The notes below the pieces were generated by a model. The model made no database searches. It was not told the origin of the DNA and saw only the letters and a list, made by a program, of their open reading frames with translations. This document shows positions 32,049 through 39,749 of a DNA stretch of 64,000 nt, one piece after another. Source of the DNA: an uncultured Tenacibaculum sp. GTDB taxonomy: Bacteria; Bacteroidota; Bacteroidia; Flavobacteriales; Flavobacteriaceae. The position numbers and the translations under genes were made by a program. The stretch lies in assembly GCF_947495995.1 (NCBI RefSeq), contig NZ_CANMAX010000003.1, positions 588,213 through 652,212 of the forward strand, written 5' to 3'. How positions within the stretch are numbered: the first letter of the stretch is position 1; each line of letters starts with the position of its first letter.

Positions 32049-33743
32049 TTATACTAAATTCACAAATAAACCTTCGTCAGTTTTTTCAACTTTAGCTAGG
32101 TTGTTTTTAGTTAAGCCTTTAATGGTTTTATCCCATTTTTTGTTACTTAATCCAGATTCAGATTTAAGATCGTTTAAAGCTATTTTTTCAGCCTTTTCAA
32201 GAATAGCTAACACTGCTTTTTCTTCATCGTTTAATTCTACTGTTGGAGCTTTCTTCTCAGGTTTCATTTGTGGGAAGAATAACACTTCTTGGATAGAAGG
32301 ATTGTTAGTTAAATACATAATTAAACGATCCATCCCAATTCCTAATCCAGAAGTAGGAGGCATTCCATACTCTAAAGCACGAATAAAATCTTGATCGATA
32401 AACATTGCCTCATCATCACCTTTTTCAGAAAGTTTTAATTGCTCTTCAAAACGCTCACGTTGATCAATAGGATCATTTAACTCAGAATATGCATTTGCGA
32501 TTTCTTTACCACAAACCATTAATTCGAAACGCTCAGTTAATTCAGGATTATCTCTGTGTTCTTTACATAAAGGAGACATTTCTTTCGGATAATCTGTAAT
32601 GAAAGTTGGCTGAATGTAGTTTCCTTCACATTTTTCACCAAAAATTTCATCAATTAATTTTCCTTTCCCCATGGTTTTATCAACCTCAATTCCCATTCCC
32701 TTAGCAGCTTCAAATAACTCTTCTTCAGATTTTCCATTAATATCGAAACCAGTAAAGTGTTTAATCGAATCAGCCATAGTAACTCTTGCATATGGAGCTT
32801 TAAAATCTACTTCATGCTCTCCAAAAGTAGCTTTTGTAGTTCCGTTTACAGCTAAAGCACAATGCTCTAATAACTTCTCTGTAAACTCCATCATCCAGTT
32901 ATAGTCTTTGTAAGCAACGTAGATTTCCATTGCAGTAAACTCCGGATTGTGAGTTCTATCCATTCCTTCGTTACGGAAGTTTTTAGAGAATTCATAAACT
33001 CCATCAAAACCACCAACAATTAATCTTTTTAAGTATAATTCGTTAGCAATTCTCATGTATAAAGGAATGTCTAGAGAATTATGATGTGTTATAAATGGTC
33101 TAGCTGCAGCACCTCCAGGAATTGGTTGTAAAATTGGAGTTTCTACTTCAAAATAACCTGCGTCGTTAAAAAACTGACGCATAGCATTAAATAACTTTGT
33201 TCTTTTAACAAATACTTCTTTTACATGTGGATTAACAGCTAAATCAGCATAACGTTGTCTATAACGCATTTCAGGATCTGTAAATGCATCATATACTTTA
33301 CCATCTTTATCTGTCTTTGGTAGTGGTAATGGTTTTAAAGCTTTACTTAATAATTTAAAATCTTTAACCATTACTGTAATTTCACCAACTTGAGTTTTGA
33401 ATAATTCTCCTTCAAGACCAATAAAATCGCCTAAGTCTAATAATTTTTTAAACAATTCATTATACTTCATTTTGTCTTCACCCGGACAAATTTCATCACG
33501 ATTAAAGTATATTTGAATTCTACCTTCACTATCTTGCAATTCAGCGAACGAAGCTTTTCCTTGTACCTTCTTAGACATTAATCGACCAGCGATAACCACC
33601 TTTTTACCTTCTTCAAACTTCTGTTTAATTTCCTTAGAATTAGAATCTAATGGAAATAAATCGGCTGGATATGGATTAATACCTAGCTCTCGTAATCTAG
33701 CTAGCTTCTCTCTACGTACAATTTCTTGTTCTGATAATTGCAT
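32049..33743 (-). CDS. lysS: Lysyl-tRNA synthetase, class II
   Basis: This enzyme charges tRNA-Lys in the cytoplasm. The 564-aa chain has an N-terminal OB-fold anticodon domain (about 45-150, VVIAGRLMSKKVQGKASF) and the class II catalytic core with motif 2 (FRNEGMDRTHNPEFT) and motif 3 (GLGIGMDRLIM). After the usual end, a C-terminal extension of about 65 residues (from EKKAPTVELNDEEKAVL) looks like a small helical/winged-helix domain, common in Bacteroidota LysS. The frame is open to 33788, but the promoter -7 box lies at 33785-33778, so the ATG at 33743 is the start. Confidence 0.97.
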   Translation of the reverse strand: MQLSEQEIVRREKLARLRELGINPYPADLFPLDSNSKEIKQKFEEGKKVVIAGRLMSKKVQGKASFAELQDSEGRIQIYFNRDEICPGEDKMKYNELFKKLLDLGDFIGLEGELFKTQVGEITVMVKDFKLLSKALKPLPLPKTDKDGKVYDAFTDPEMRYRQRYADLAVNPHVKEVFVKRTKLFNAMRQFFNDAGYFEVETPILQPIPGGAAARPFITHHNSLDIPLYMRIANELYLKRLIVGGFDGVYEFSKNFRNEGMDRTHNPEFTAMEIYVAYKDYNWMMEFTEKLLEHCALAVNGTTKATFGEHEVDFKAPYARVTMADSIKHFTGFDINGKSEEELFEAAKGMGIEVDKTMGKGKLIDEIFGEKCEGNYIQPTFITDYPKEMSPLCKEHRDNPELTERFELMVCGKEIANAYSELNDPIDQRERFEEQLKLSEKGDDEAMFIDQDFIRALEYGMPPTSGLGIGMDRLIMYLTNNPSIQEVLFFPQMKPEKKAPTVELNDEEKAVLAILEKAEKIALNDLKSESGLSNKKWDKTIKGLTKNNLAKVEKTDEGLFVNLV

Positions 33744-33777
33744 TGATATTCGTTTTATGTAATTGAAATTAAAGGCG

Positions 33778-33808
33778 CAAAGATACAATCAATTGTAGTA
33801 TTAAACAA
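33778..33808 (-). promoter_or_regulatory. lysS: lysS promoter (TTG-N20-TATCTTTG)
   Basis: On the minus strand TTG (33808-33806) is followed by 20 nt and TATCTTTG (33785-33778). The leader to ATG is about 30 nt. Confidence 0.75.
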
Positions 33809-33848
33809 TTTCCTTTTTTAGATAAAAAAAGTTTTTTTTAAATATTTT

Positions 33849-33879
33849 TTGGTGGGTAATTTAAAAGTATATATATTTG
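33849..33879 (+). promoter_or_regulatory. Promoter of the 33.9-kb small RNA
   Basis: TTG (33849-33851), 20-nt spacer and TATATTTG (33872-33879) give a full consensus promoter with no ORF downstream. Confidence 0.75.
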
Positions 33880-33884
33880 CAGGC

Positions 33885-33984
33885 TGTTTTGTTTTAAAAG
33901 CAGCGTTTAGTTGTGTTGTTCGGCAAGAAATTGCCAGGTTTTGTTAACCAATGGAAAGCTTCCCTGAGATGGGTTGCTTTTTTT
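33885..33984 (+). ncRNA. Free-standing small RNA, about 100 nt
   Basis: A consensus promoter, three hairpins and a T run enclose about 100 nt with no plausible ORF. Hairpin 1 pairs GCTGTTTT (starting near 33883) with AAAAGCAGC (one bulged G). Hairpin 2 is GGCAA-GAAA-TTGCC with a GNRA loop (33922-33935). GGTT/AACC (33938-33950) can form a small third one. The terminator is AGC-TT-CCC (33957-33964) against GGG-TT-GCT (33971-33978), followed by seven T residues. It lies between divergent lysS and a convergent DUF456 gene, so it is not a leader. It does not show the GGAA apical loop of SRP RNA. The family is unknown to me; Flavo-1 should be compared. Confidence 0.65.
33957..33984 (+). terminator. 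Terminator of the 33.9-kb small RNA
   Basis: AGC and CCC (33957-33964) pair with GGG and GCT (33971-33978) around a TT/TT internal loop, followed by a T run ending at 33984. Confidence 0.65.
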
Positions 33985-33991
33985 ATTTATA

Positions 33992-34498
33992 CTAAAAACT
34001 AAAAAGTCCTTCTTTATATTCCCAAACCTTCATAAAGAATAATACAAGATAAATTGTAGCAACTATAAACTTTATTCCTGTAGAAGCTAAGAAGCCTATA
34101 AAAGCACCAAAAGAAGCTTTAAGTGCTGCGTTAGTATCTTTACCATCAAAAACAACTTCACCAACAAAAGCTCCACTAAATGCTCCAATTAATATTCCGA
34201 ATGGAATAGGAGATAGCAACCCTATTATTAAACCTATTGTAGTTCCGTATGCACCATATTTAGATCCACCAAATTTTTTGGTTCCCATTGCAGGAATAAA
34301 ATAGTCTAGGATAAAAATTTTAATAGCAATAAATAATGTGATTCCTAAAAAAGACCAATTTTGAGGAATCGTCTTGGTTAAGTGTAATATTAATAAACCA
34401 AACCAACTGGTTATTGGTCCTGGTAATACAGGTAAAAAAGAACCTACAATTCCTAAACAAATAAATACAAATCCTAATAAAGTCAATAATAAATCCAT
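33992..34498 (-). CDS. DUF456 membrane protein
   Basis: This 168-aa integral membrane protein is made almost entirely of hydrophobic helices rich in glycine, with the DUF456 features LPVLPGPITSW near residues 22-32 and GAFVGEVVFDGKD around 109-121. Glycine-zipper-like helices (GLIIGLLSPIPFGILIGAFSG) are typical. The function of this family is unknown. It ends 7 nt past the terminator tail of the small RNA that runs toward it. Confidence 0.85.
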   Translation of the reverse strand: MDLLLTLLGFVFICLGIVGSFLPVLPGPITSWFGLLILHLTKTIPQNWSFLGITLFIAIKIFILDYFIPAMGTKKFGGSKYGAYGTTIGLIIGLLSPIPFGILIGAFSGAFVGEVVFDGKDTNAALKASFGAFIGFLASTGIKFIVATIYLVLFFMKVWEYKEGLFSF

Positions 34499-34537
34499 CT
34501 AAATATAAGACGTGAAAAAGTTTAAAATGTTACTTTG

Positions 34538-34573
34538 TAACTAAGAAATTAGTTTAAACTAATTTTTTAGTTA
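34538..34573. promoter_or_regulatory. 36-bp palindrome, probable BlaI-type operator
   Basis: The 36-bp inverted repeat is centred at 34555/34556 with a 20-bp perfect core (AAATTAGTTTAAACTAATTT) and only one mismatched pair over its whole length. Half-sites of the form TTAGT/ACTAA occur twice on each side. The right end overlaps the -7 box TATATTTG (34572-34579). It stands in front of the operon that encodes a BlaI-type repressor, so autorepression is the natural reading. Confidence 0.7.
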
Positions 34574-34579
34574 TATTTG
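34572..34579 (+). promoter_or_regulatory. -7 box of the BlaI/M56 operon
   Basis: TATATTTG fits TAnnTTTG and overlaps the last two bases of the 36-bp palindrome. Confidence 0.6.
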
Positions 34580-34602
34580 TAAAAAACAATTAAAGCTATG
34601 AA

Positions 34603-35079
34603 ATGAAACAAGTTATATTTTTTTTGATGTTGATTTTTGTTTTTCAGTCTTGTGAAAAGAAAAAAGATAGAGTAGTTAGCGTACATGAAAATGTAAAGTT
34701 TGAAGAACTTAAACAATTGAATTTAGATAAAGCATATGATAATTTATTAAATCCGAATCTATCAACTGATGAAGAGTATACTAAGATTTTGAGCTCTTGG
34801 CAAAAGTTTCATGCTAAAGTAAATGCGGTACTAAAAGAAAACGGATTTTCCTGGGATGCTAAAACTCCTTCAGTAACTATAGTGAATAAAGTATATTTTA
34901 ATAGTGAAGGAAAAGTGAATTATCTTATCGCTAATATTTTGAATGATGTTGTAACGAAAGCTAAAAAAGATGAATATGTAAAGTTGCTTTCAGAAAACAT
35001 TAATAAACTATCCATAGATTTAAAAAGAGATCATCAATTTGCTCAATGTGGCAAAGTAAAATATAAGAATCATGAGTAA
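34603..35079 (+). CDS. Hypothetical lipoprotein heading the BlaI operon
   Basis: This 158-aa protein has a lipoprotein signal (MKQVIFFLMLIFVFQSC, Cys17) and a charged helical body. The middle part has NEYTKILSSWQKFHAK-like character and a C-terminal strand region VTIVNKVYFNSEGKVNYLI that resembles half of a TonB-C domain. It overlaps blaI by 8 nt, so it is translated together with it. It could be an envelope sensor for the M56 protein, but that is a guess. Confidence 0.75.
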   Translation: MKQVIFFLMLIFVFQSCEKKKDRVVSVHENVKFEELKQLNLDKAYDNLLNPNLSTDEEYTKILSSWQKFHAKVNAVLKENGFSWDAKTPSVTIVNKVYFNSEGKVNYLIANILNDVVTKAKKDEYVKLLSENINKLSIDLKRDHQFAQCGKVKYKNHE

Positions 35080-35440
35080 ACAATTAACTAAAGCAGAAGA
35101 ACAAATAATGCAAGTATTATGGACATTAGAAGAGGCTTCTGTAAAAGATGTAATAGCAGAACTTTCTGAACCTAAACCTGCCTATAATACAGTATCTACT
35201 ATTATAAGGATTCTAGAAACAAAAGAATTTGTAGGACATAAACCTAAAGGAAGAGGTTATGTATATTTTCCGTTGATTAAAAAAGAAGCGTACAGCAATC
35301 AAAGTATTCACAAGTTGATGAATGGATATTTTGGCGGATCATTTAAAAGTATGGTTTCATTTTTTATGAAAGAAAATAAGATGGACTTGAAAGAGTTGGA
35401 GAGTATTTTAAAAGAAGTAGAGAAGAATAAAAAAGAATAA
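35072..35440 (+). CDS. BlaI/MecI/CopY-family repressor
   Basis: This 122-aa winged-helix repressor reads LTKAEEQIMQVLWTLEEASV at the N-terminus and AYNTVSTIIRILETKEFVGH for the recognition helix. A C-terminal dimerisation part follows (residues 80-122). Family members are inactivated when cut by a membrane peptidase of the BlaR1 type, and such a protein is encoded 2 nt downstream. The 36-bp palindrome upstream of the operon is the probable binding site. Confidence 0.93.
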   Translation: MSKQLTKAEEQIMQVLWTLEEASVKDVIAELSEPKPAYNTVSTIIRILETKEFVGHKPKGRGYVYFPLIKKEAYSNQSIHKLMNGYFGGSFKSMVSFFMKENKMDLKELESILKEVEKNKKE

Positions 35441-35442
35441 TT

Positions 35443-36951
35443 ATGCTTAATTATATCATACAAGTTATTTTATTTCAGTCTTTGTTCTTAGTTGTATATG
35501 ATTTAGCATTAAGCAAAGAGACATTTTTCAATAAAAACAGATGGTATTTAATAGGAACCATAATTTTATCTTTTGTGTTACCACTGATTAGAATTACTAC
35601 GGTTCAAGAAACAGTAAACGAAGAATATTTGGTTTTACTACCAGAGATAATTTTGTCACCAGAAAAAGTTATTGAACAACAACAATGGTATCAATCTATA
35701 GATTATTTAGATATCGTCTTTTGGTTAGGGTTGCTAGTTTTTTTGTCAATTTTCTTAATTAAAGTAAAACAGTTATTTACCCTTGTATATAAAAATCATG
35801 TAACAAAAAAAGAAGGTTACAGCTTAGTTGCATTGCCAAAGAGTACAAAAGCATTTTCATTTTTCAGTTACATTTTCTTAGGAGAAAATATTACAGATGA
35901 GCGAAAAGAAAAAATAATAGCACATGAACTAGTTCACATCCAGCAAAAACATTCTTTGGATTTACTGTTTTTAGAGATACTTAAAATAGTAATGTGGTTT
36001 AATCCTATAGTAAGAATTTATCAAAAAAGAATCACATTAGTTCACGAGTTTCTGTCAGATGAAATAGTAAGTAAAACTGCAAATCAAGGCAACTATATCA
36101 ATAATTTATTATCTGAAGTTTTTCAGGTACAAGAGATGTCGTTTGTCAATCAATTTTATAAAAATTCATTAATAAAAAAGAGAATAGTTATGATGACAAA
36201 AAGTAGATCAAAACAAAGTAAGCAATTAAAGTATTTAGTTTTGATACCCGTTTTAATAAGTATGTTGTTTTATACGGCTTGTTCAGAAAAAGAAAATATA
36301 TCTATTTCACCAGTTTTAGAAACTCAGAAAATATTCACAAGTTTAGATAAAAAACCTGTAGAAACAGATCGACAAAGTTATATGGATTTTTACATGGGTG
36401 ATAAATTACCTAATACAAAAGAATATTTATTAGAAGAATTGACAGAGGAAGAAAAAGAAGAGTTTTTAGCAATGACAGAAAAGTTTAAAGATAATAGTAC
36501 TGTACAACTAAAAATTTTCGAAGGATTAAATAACAGAAAAGTAGTCGCATTCTCACTTTTTATCAATAAATCTGAATTAGGAAAATATGAAAGAAAACAA
36601 GGAGATATGGTTCCGATGATTGAGTTAGATGTTTTTCCAACTTTTCCAGGTTGTTCAGATGGAGATAAAGATTGTTTTTCAAAAAGTATGATCGCTTATG
36701 TAAAAGAAAATTTTGATGTTTCGCTAGCAGATAATTTGAATTTAAGAAAAGGAAAGCAAAGAATTTTTGTGAAATTTAAAATTACAAAGACAGGAAATAT
36801 TGAAGATATTGAAGTAAGGGCACCTCATCCAGATTTAAAATCTCATGCAGAACAATTAGCAAAAAATCTTCCGCAAATGAAACCAGGAGAAAAAGATAAT
36901 AAAGTTGTAAATGTAGGTTACGTTTTACCAATTACATTCAATGTACAGTAA
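35443..36951 (+). CDS. BlaR1/M56-family peptidase with TonB-C domain
   Basis: This 502-aa membrane metallopeptidase has four predicted helices (about 5-20, 36-52, 90-108 and 256-272) and the zinc motif HELVH at 161-165, typical of BlaR1. Instead of the penicillin-binding sensor of staphylococcal BlaR1, the exported C-terminus (about 390-502) carries a TonB-C-like domain (FPGCSDGDKDCFSKSM, ending LPQMKPGEKDNKVVNVGY). It probably cleaves the BlaI repressor on an envelope signal. There is no sign that the signal is a beta-lactam. Confidence 0.9.
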   Translation: MLNYIIQVILFQSLFLVVYDLALSKETFFNKNRWYLIGTIILSFVLPLIRITTVQETVNEEYLVLLPEIILSPEKVIEQQQWYQSIDYLDIVFWLGLLVFLSIFLIKVKQLFTLVYKNHVTKKEGYSLVALPKSTKAFSFFSYIFLGENITDERKEKIIAHELVHIQQKHSLDLLFLEILKIVMWFNPIVRIYQKRITLVHEFLSDEIVSKTANQGNYINNLLSEVFQVQEMSFVNQFYKNSLIKKRIVMMTKSRSKQSKQLKYLVLIPVLISMLFYTACSEKENISISPVLETQKIFTSLDKKPVETDRQSYMDFYMGDKLPNTKEYLLEELTEEEKEEFLAMTEKFKDNSTVQLKIFEGLNNRKVVAFSLFINKSELGKYERKQGDMVPMIELDVFPTFPGCSDGDKDCFSKSMIAYVKENFDVSLADNLNLRKGKQRIFVKFKITKTGNIEDIEVRAPHPDLKSHAEQLAKNLPQMKPGEKDNKVVNVGYVLPITFNVQ

Positions 36952-36952
36952 A

Positions 36953-37846
36953 ATGAAGTTGTTTAAAGCGTTACTGTTTTGTTTTTATAGTTGTTATCTA
37001 TTTTCTCAACAAATTCCCGATAGTTTATATCTACCAAATATTACTAAAGAAAATAGAAATGTTACTGTATATGTAGATGCAGCACATAATAATTTTCATA
37101 CAATAAATAATCGTTTTTATCCTTTTGCTAATGTTTTAAGAAAATCAGGATATAAAGTAGAATCCTTTACAGAGAAATTTTCAAAAAAATCATTAGCAAA
37201 TATCAAATTGTTAGTTATTTCAAATGCATTGCATGAAAATGCACGAGGTCCGTTTGTAATTCCAACACCAAGTGCTTTTAGTAAAGAGGAAATAAATACG
37301 ATTAAAGATTGGATTAAAAAAGGAGGAGCTTTGTTTTTAATTGCAGATCATATGCCTTTTGCTGGAGCAAGTGAAGAATTAGGTAAAACATTCGGGTTTC
37401 GTTTTTATGATAGTTTCTTATTAGACGAAGATATGAGAGGTATTTTCGATTTTAATAAAAGGAATAAGACGTTAGCTGATCACGATTTAACTAAAGGAAC
37501 AGTAAGATTCAAAAAAGTAAATTCCGTAAGAACTTTTACTGGTCAAGCATTTCAAATTCCAGACAAAGCAATTTCAATTTTAAAAACAACTGAAAAACAA
37601 ACTGTTTTTTTACCAGATACAATGTGGAGATTCAACAAAAGCACAAAACGTTTTCCTGCAAAAGAATTATCACAAGGAGCCATTATGAATCTAGGAAAAG
37701 GTAGGATCGCAGTTTTTGGAGAAGCAGCAATGTTCACAGCTCAACTTGCCGGAATAAATCGGTTTAAAGTAGGAATGAATTCACTAGAAGCTTCAGAAAA
37801 TCATATTTTATTGCTGAATTTAATTGAATGGTTAGCAAAAGAATAA
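36953..37846 (+). CDS. Exported DUF4350-type protein
   Basis: This 297-aa exported protein has a signal peptide (MKLFKALLFCFYSCYLFSQ) and a GATase-like alpha/beta fold (DUF4350), with VYVDAAHNNFHTIN, LLVISNALHENARG and IKKGGALFLIADHMPF. The start ATG 36953 lies right after the M56 stop; the open frame also contains an earlier ATG at 36941 that overlaps it. As the last gene of the BlaI operon it may be an effector of that response. No catalytic residue can be named with confidence. Confidence 0.75.
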   Translation: MKLFKALLFCFYSCYLFSQQIPDSLYLPNITKENRNVTVYVDAAHNNFHTINNRFYPFANVLRKSGYKVESFTEKFSKKSLANIKLLVISNALHENARGPFVIPTPSAFSKEEINTIKDWIKKGGALFLIADHMPFAGASEELGKTFGFRFYDSFLLDEDMRGIFDFNKRNKTLADHDLTKGTVRFKKVNSVRTFTGQAFQIPDKAISILKTTEKQTVFLPDTMWRFNKSTKRFPAKELSQGAIMNLGKGRIAVFGEAAMFTAQLAGINRFKVGMNSLEASENHILLLNLIEWLAKE

Positions 37847-37878
37847 AACATTTTATATTGTAAACTTATTAATAGTCC

Positions 37879-39132
37879 ATGAGAAAGAGAATTTTATTAG
37901 TTGTAATTGTTATTTTATTTATAAAAGCTGAAGCACAAACTTCAGCTTTTAAAGCGATTGATAGTTTAACTCAAATAGGAAGATATAAAGTAGCACTAAC
38001 AAAGCTAAAAGAGCAACCAACTTCGTTTGAAGCCGAAAGAAGATTAGCTAATATTTTCTATGCTTTAGATCATCATACAAAAGCGATATCGCATTATAAG
38101 AAAGCATTAACTCTTAAAGATGATTATAAAACTAAAATTCGACTAGGAAAGTCACTTTTAATAGAAAAGAGAATTCAAGAAGCGGTCAAGTTGTATGAAG
38201 ATATTTGTACAGAAGATTCAAATAACCTGTTAGCAAAATATACATTAGGTAAAATGTATTTAAAAGTACGACAGTATAAGAAAGCTCGATTGTTATTTCA
38301 AGAATTAATAATGAAAGACGATTCGAATGCGAATTATTATTATCAGTACGCATTAGCGAATCCGCAACCAAAGAAAATTTTTAAACGTATCGATTATTAC
38401 TTACTAGCGTATAAAAAGAACAATCAACATTTTAATGCGATAGAAAAATTAGCGAGAGGTTTTACTACTATTAAAGACAGAGACTCTGCAAATATATTTA
38501 TAGAAAAAGGATTAAAGATTCGTCCGAATCATATGGATTTAAACCGATTAAAAATCAATCGTTTATTTATTCAGAAAAAGTATAAAGAAAGCTTAGCTTT
38601 ATTGTTAAATATCGACTCTATTCAACCAAACGAATTGTACACAAAAAAAATGCTAGGAAGATGTTATTTTAATTTAGAAGAATACGATAAAGCTAAAACT
38701 CATTTTCAAAAAGCAAGTCAATTAGATACAGAAGAGTTTAAGAGTTTAATCTATTTAGGAGATATAGCGCTAATTGAAAAGGATACAAAATCAGCAATGT
38801 TTTTGTACATGAGAGCTACTCGAAGAGGTAAGAAAAAAAGAGATAGAGCTTACATGGGATTGGCAAATGTTTTTACAGAAATGAAAATGCCCAAAGATGT
38901 TTTAACGTCTTATAAAAGTGCTGTTGAAGAAAACCCTAAAAACAGAAAAGCACTTTTTGCGTATGCAAAGCAAACAGATAATTACTATAAAGATAAAAAG
39001 CAAGGTTATAAATTATACCAACGTTACAAAGAACGATTTGAAGGCAAAGATTCAATCACAGATATTTTTGTAGAAGCTAGATTAAAACAAATTAAAAAAG
39101 ATTACTTTTTCAAAGGAGAAGAAATAGAATAA
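37879..39132 (+). CDS. Exported TPR protein, 417 aa
   Basis: The protein has a signal peptide (MRKRILLVVIVILFIKAEAQ) and tetratricopeptide repeats along most of its length, for example FYALDHHTKAISHYKKALTL, YTLGKMYLKVRQYKKARLLF and MLGRCYFNLEEYDKAKTHFQ. It has no enzyme domain, so it is likely a protein-binding scaffold in the periplasm or outer membrane. It follows the DUF4350 gene by 32 nt and may be part of the BlaI operon. Confidence 0.82.
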   Translation: MRKRILLVVIVILFIKAEAQTSAFKAIDSLTQIGRYKVALTKLKEQPTSFEAERRLANIFYALDHHTKAISHYKKALTLKDDYKTKIRLGKSLLIEKRIQEAVKLYEDICTEDSNNLLAKYTLGKMYLKVRQYKKARLLFQELIMKDDSNANYYYQYALANPQPKKIFKRIDYYLLAYKKNNQHFNAIEKLARGFTTIKDRDSANIFIEKGLKIRPNHMDLNRLKINRLFIQKKYKESLALLLNIDSIQPNELYTKKMLGRCYFNLEEYDKAKTHFQKASQLDTEEFKSLIYLGDIALIEKDTKSAMFLYMRATRRGKKKRDRAYMGLANVFTEMKMPKDVLTSYKSAVEENPKNRKALFAYAKQTDNYYKDKKQGYKLYQRYKERFEGKDSITDIFVEARLKQIKKDYFFKGEEIE

Positions 39133-39170
39133 CCATTTTTTTCATATTTTCACTCTAAAATTCTTAGAGC

Positions 39171-39644
39171 GTGCTTTTTAGAACCATCTTTTTTTTAGCT
39201 GTAATATCACTGTGCATTTCTTGTGAGTATATTTCTGGTGGAAAAAAAACGAATGTAGTTGCAAACGACACCATAGTTGATTTTTCAACTGTTGATGCTT
39301 CACCAGCTTTTATAGAGTGTGCAAAACTTATTGAAGATGAAAGAACTAATTGTTTTCGTGATTTAATAGGAAAGAAGTTTTCAGATAGACTTAAGAATTA
39401 TAATTTGTCTAGTAACGAAGCAATAAATGAAACTGTAACTGTTGTTCTGATTGTAAATAACAAAGGAGAAATGGAATTGAGTGATGTAATTTACTCGGAT
39501 GAAATTCAAGAAAAATTACCCAATTTACCAGATGTTTTAGATACAATTGTGTCTACAATGCCAAAGTTATTGCCAGCAACAAAAATAGGAATAGAGGTTA
39601 CAACTCAGTACGAACTTCCGATACGAATACAAACAAAAGAGTAA
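39171..39644 (+). CDS. Small lipoprotein with TonB-C-like fold
   Basis: This 157-aa lipoprotein starts at GTG (39171-39173) with a signal MLFRTIFFLAVISLCISC (Cys18). Its body has the F-x-x-C-x9-CF pattern (FIECAKLIEDERTNCF) and a strand series VTVVLIVNNKGEMELSDV that ends MPKLLPATKIGIEVTTQY, the same layout as the TonB-C-like domains at 30.8 and 36.7 kb. A small hairpin CTCTAA/TTAGAG lies directly before the start codon (39152-39168). The role is unknown. Confidence 0.75.
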   Translation: MLFRTIFFLAVISLCISCEYISGGKKTNVVANDTIVDFSTVDASPAFIECAKLIEDERTNCFRDLIGKKFSDRLKNYNLSSNEAINETVTVVLIVNNKGEMELSDVIYSDEIQEKLPNLPDVLDTIVSTMPKLLPATKIGIEVTTQYELPIRIQTKE

Positions 39645-39725
39645 AATATACCTGTTTACTCATTCAAAAATTAAGATAACTAAAGCAGATATATATTGTA
39701 AAGACTAAATTCTTAATTTTCGCGT

Positions 39726-39733
39726 TAGTTTTG
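39726..39733 (+). promoter_or_regulatory. -7 box of the 480-aa lipoprotein gene
   Basis: TAGTTTTG fits TAnnTTTG, 16 nt before the start codon. Confidence 0.5.
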
Positions 39734-39749
39734 AAAAAAAAGTTATTCA

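Noticed and set aside
33885..33984. SRP (4.5S) RNA
   Set aside because: The length fits, but the conserved GGAA apical loop with its flanking bases is not found, and three separate hairpins are seen instead of one long stem.
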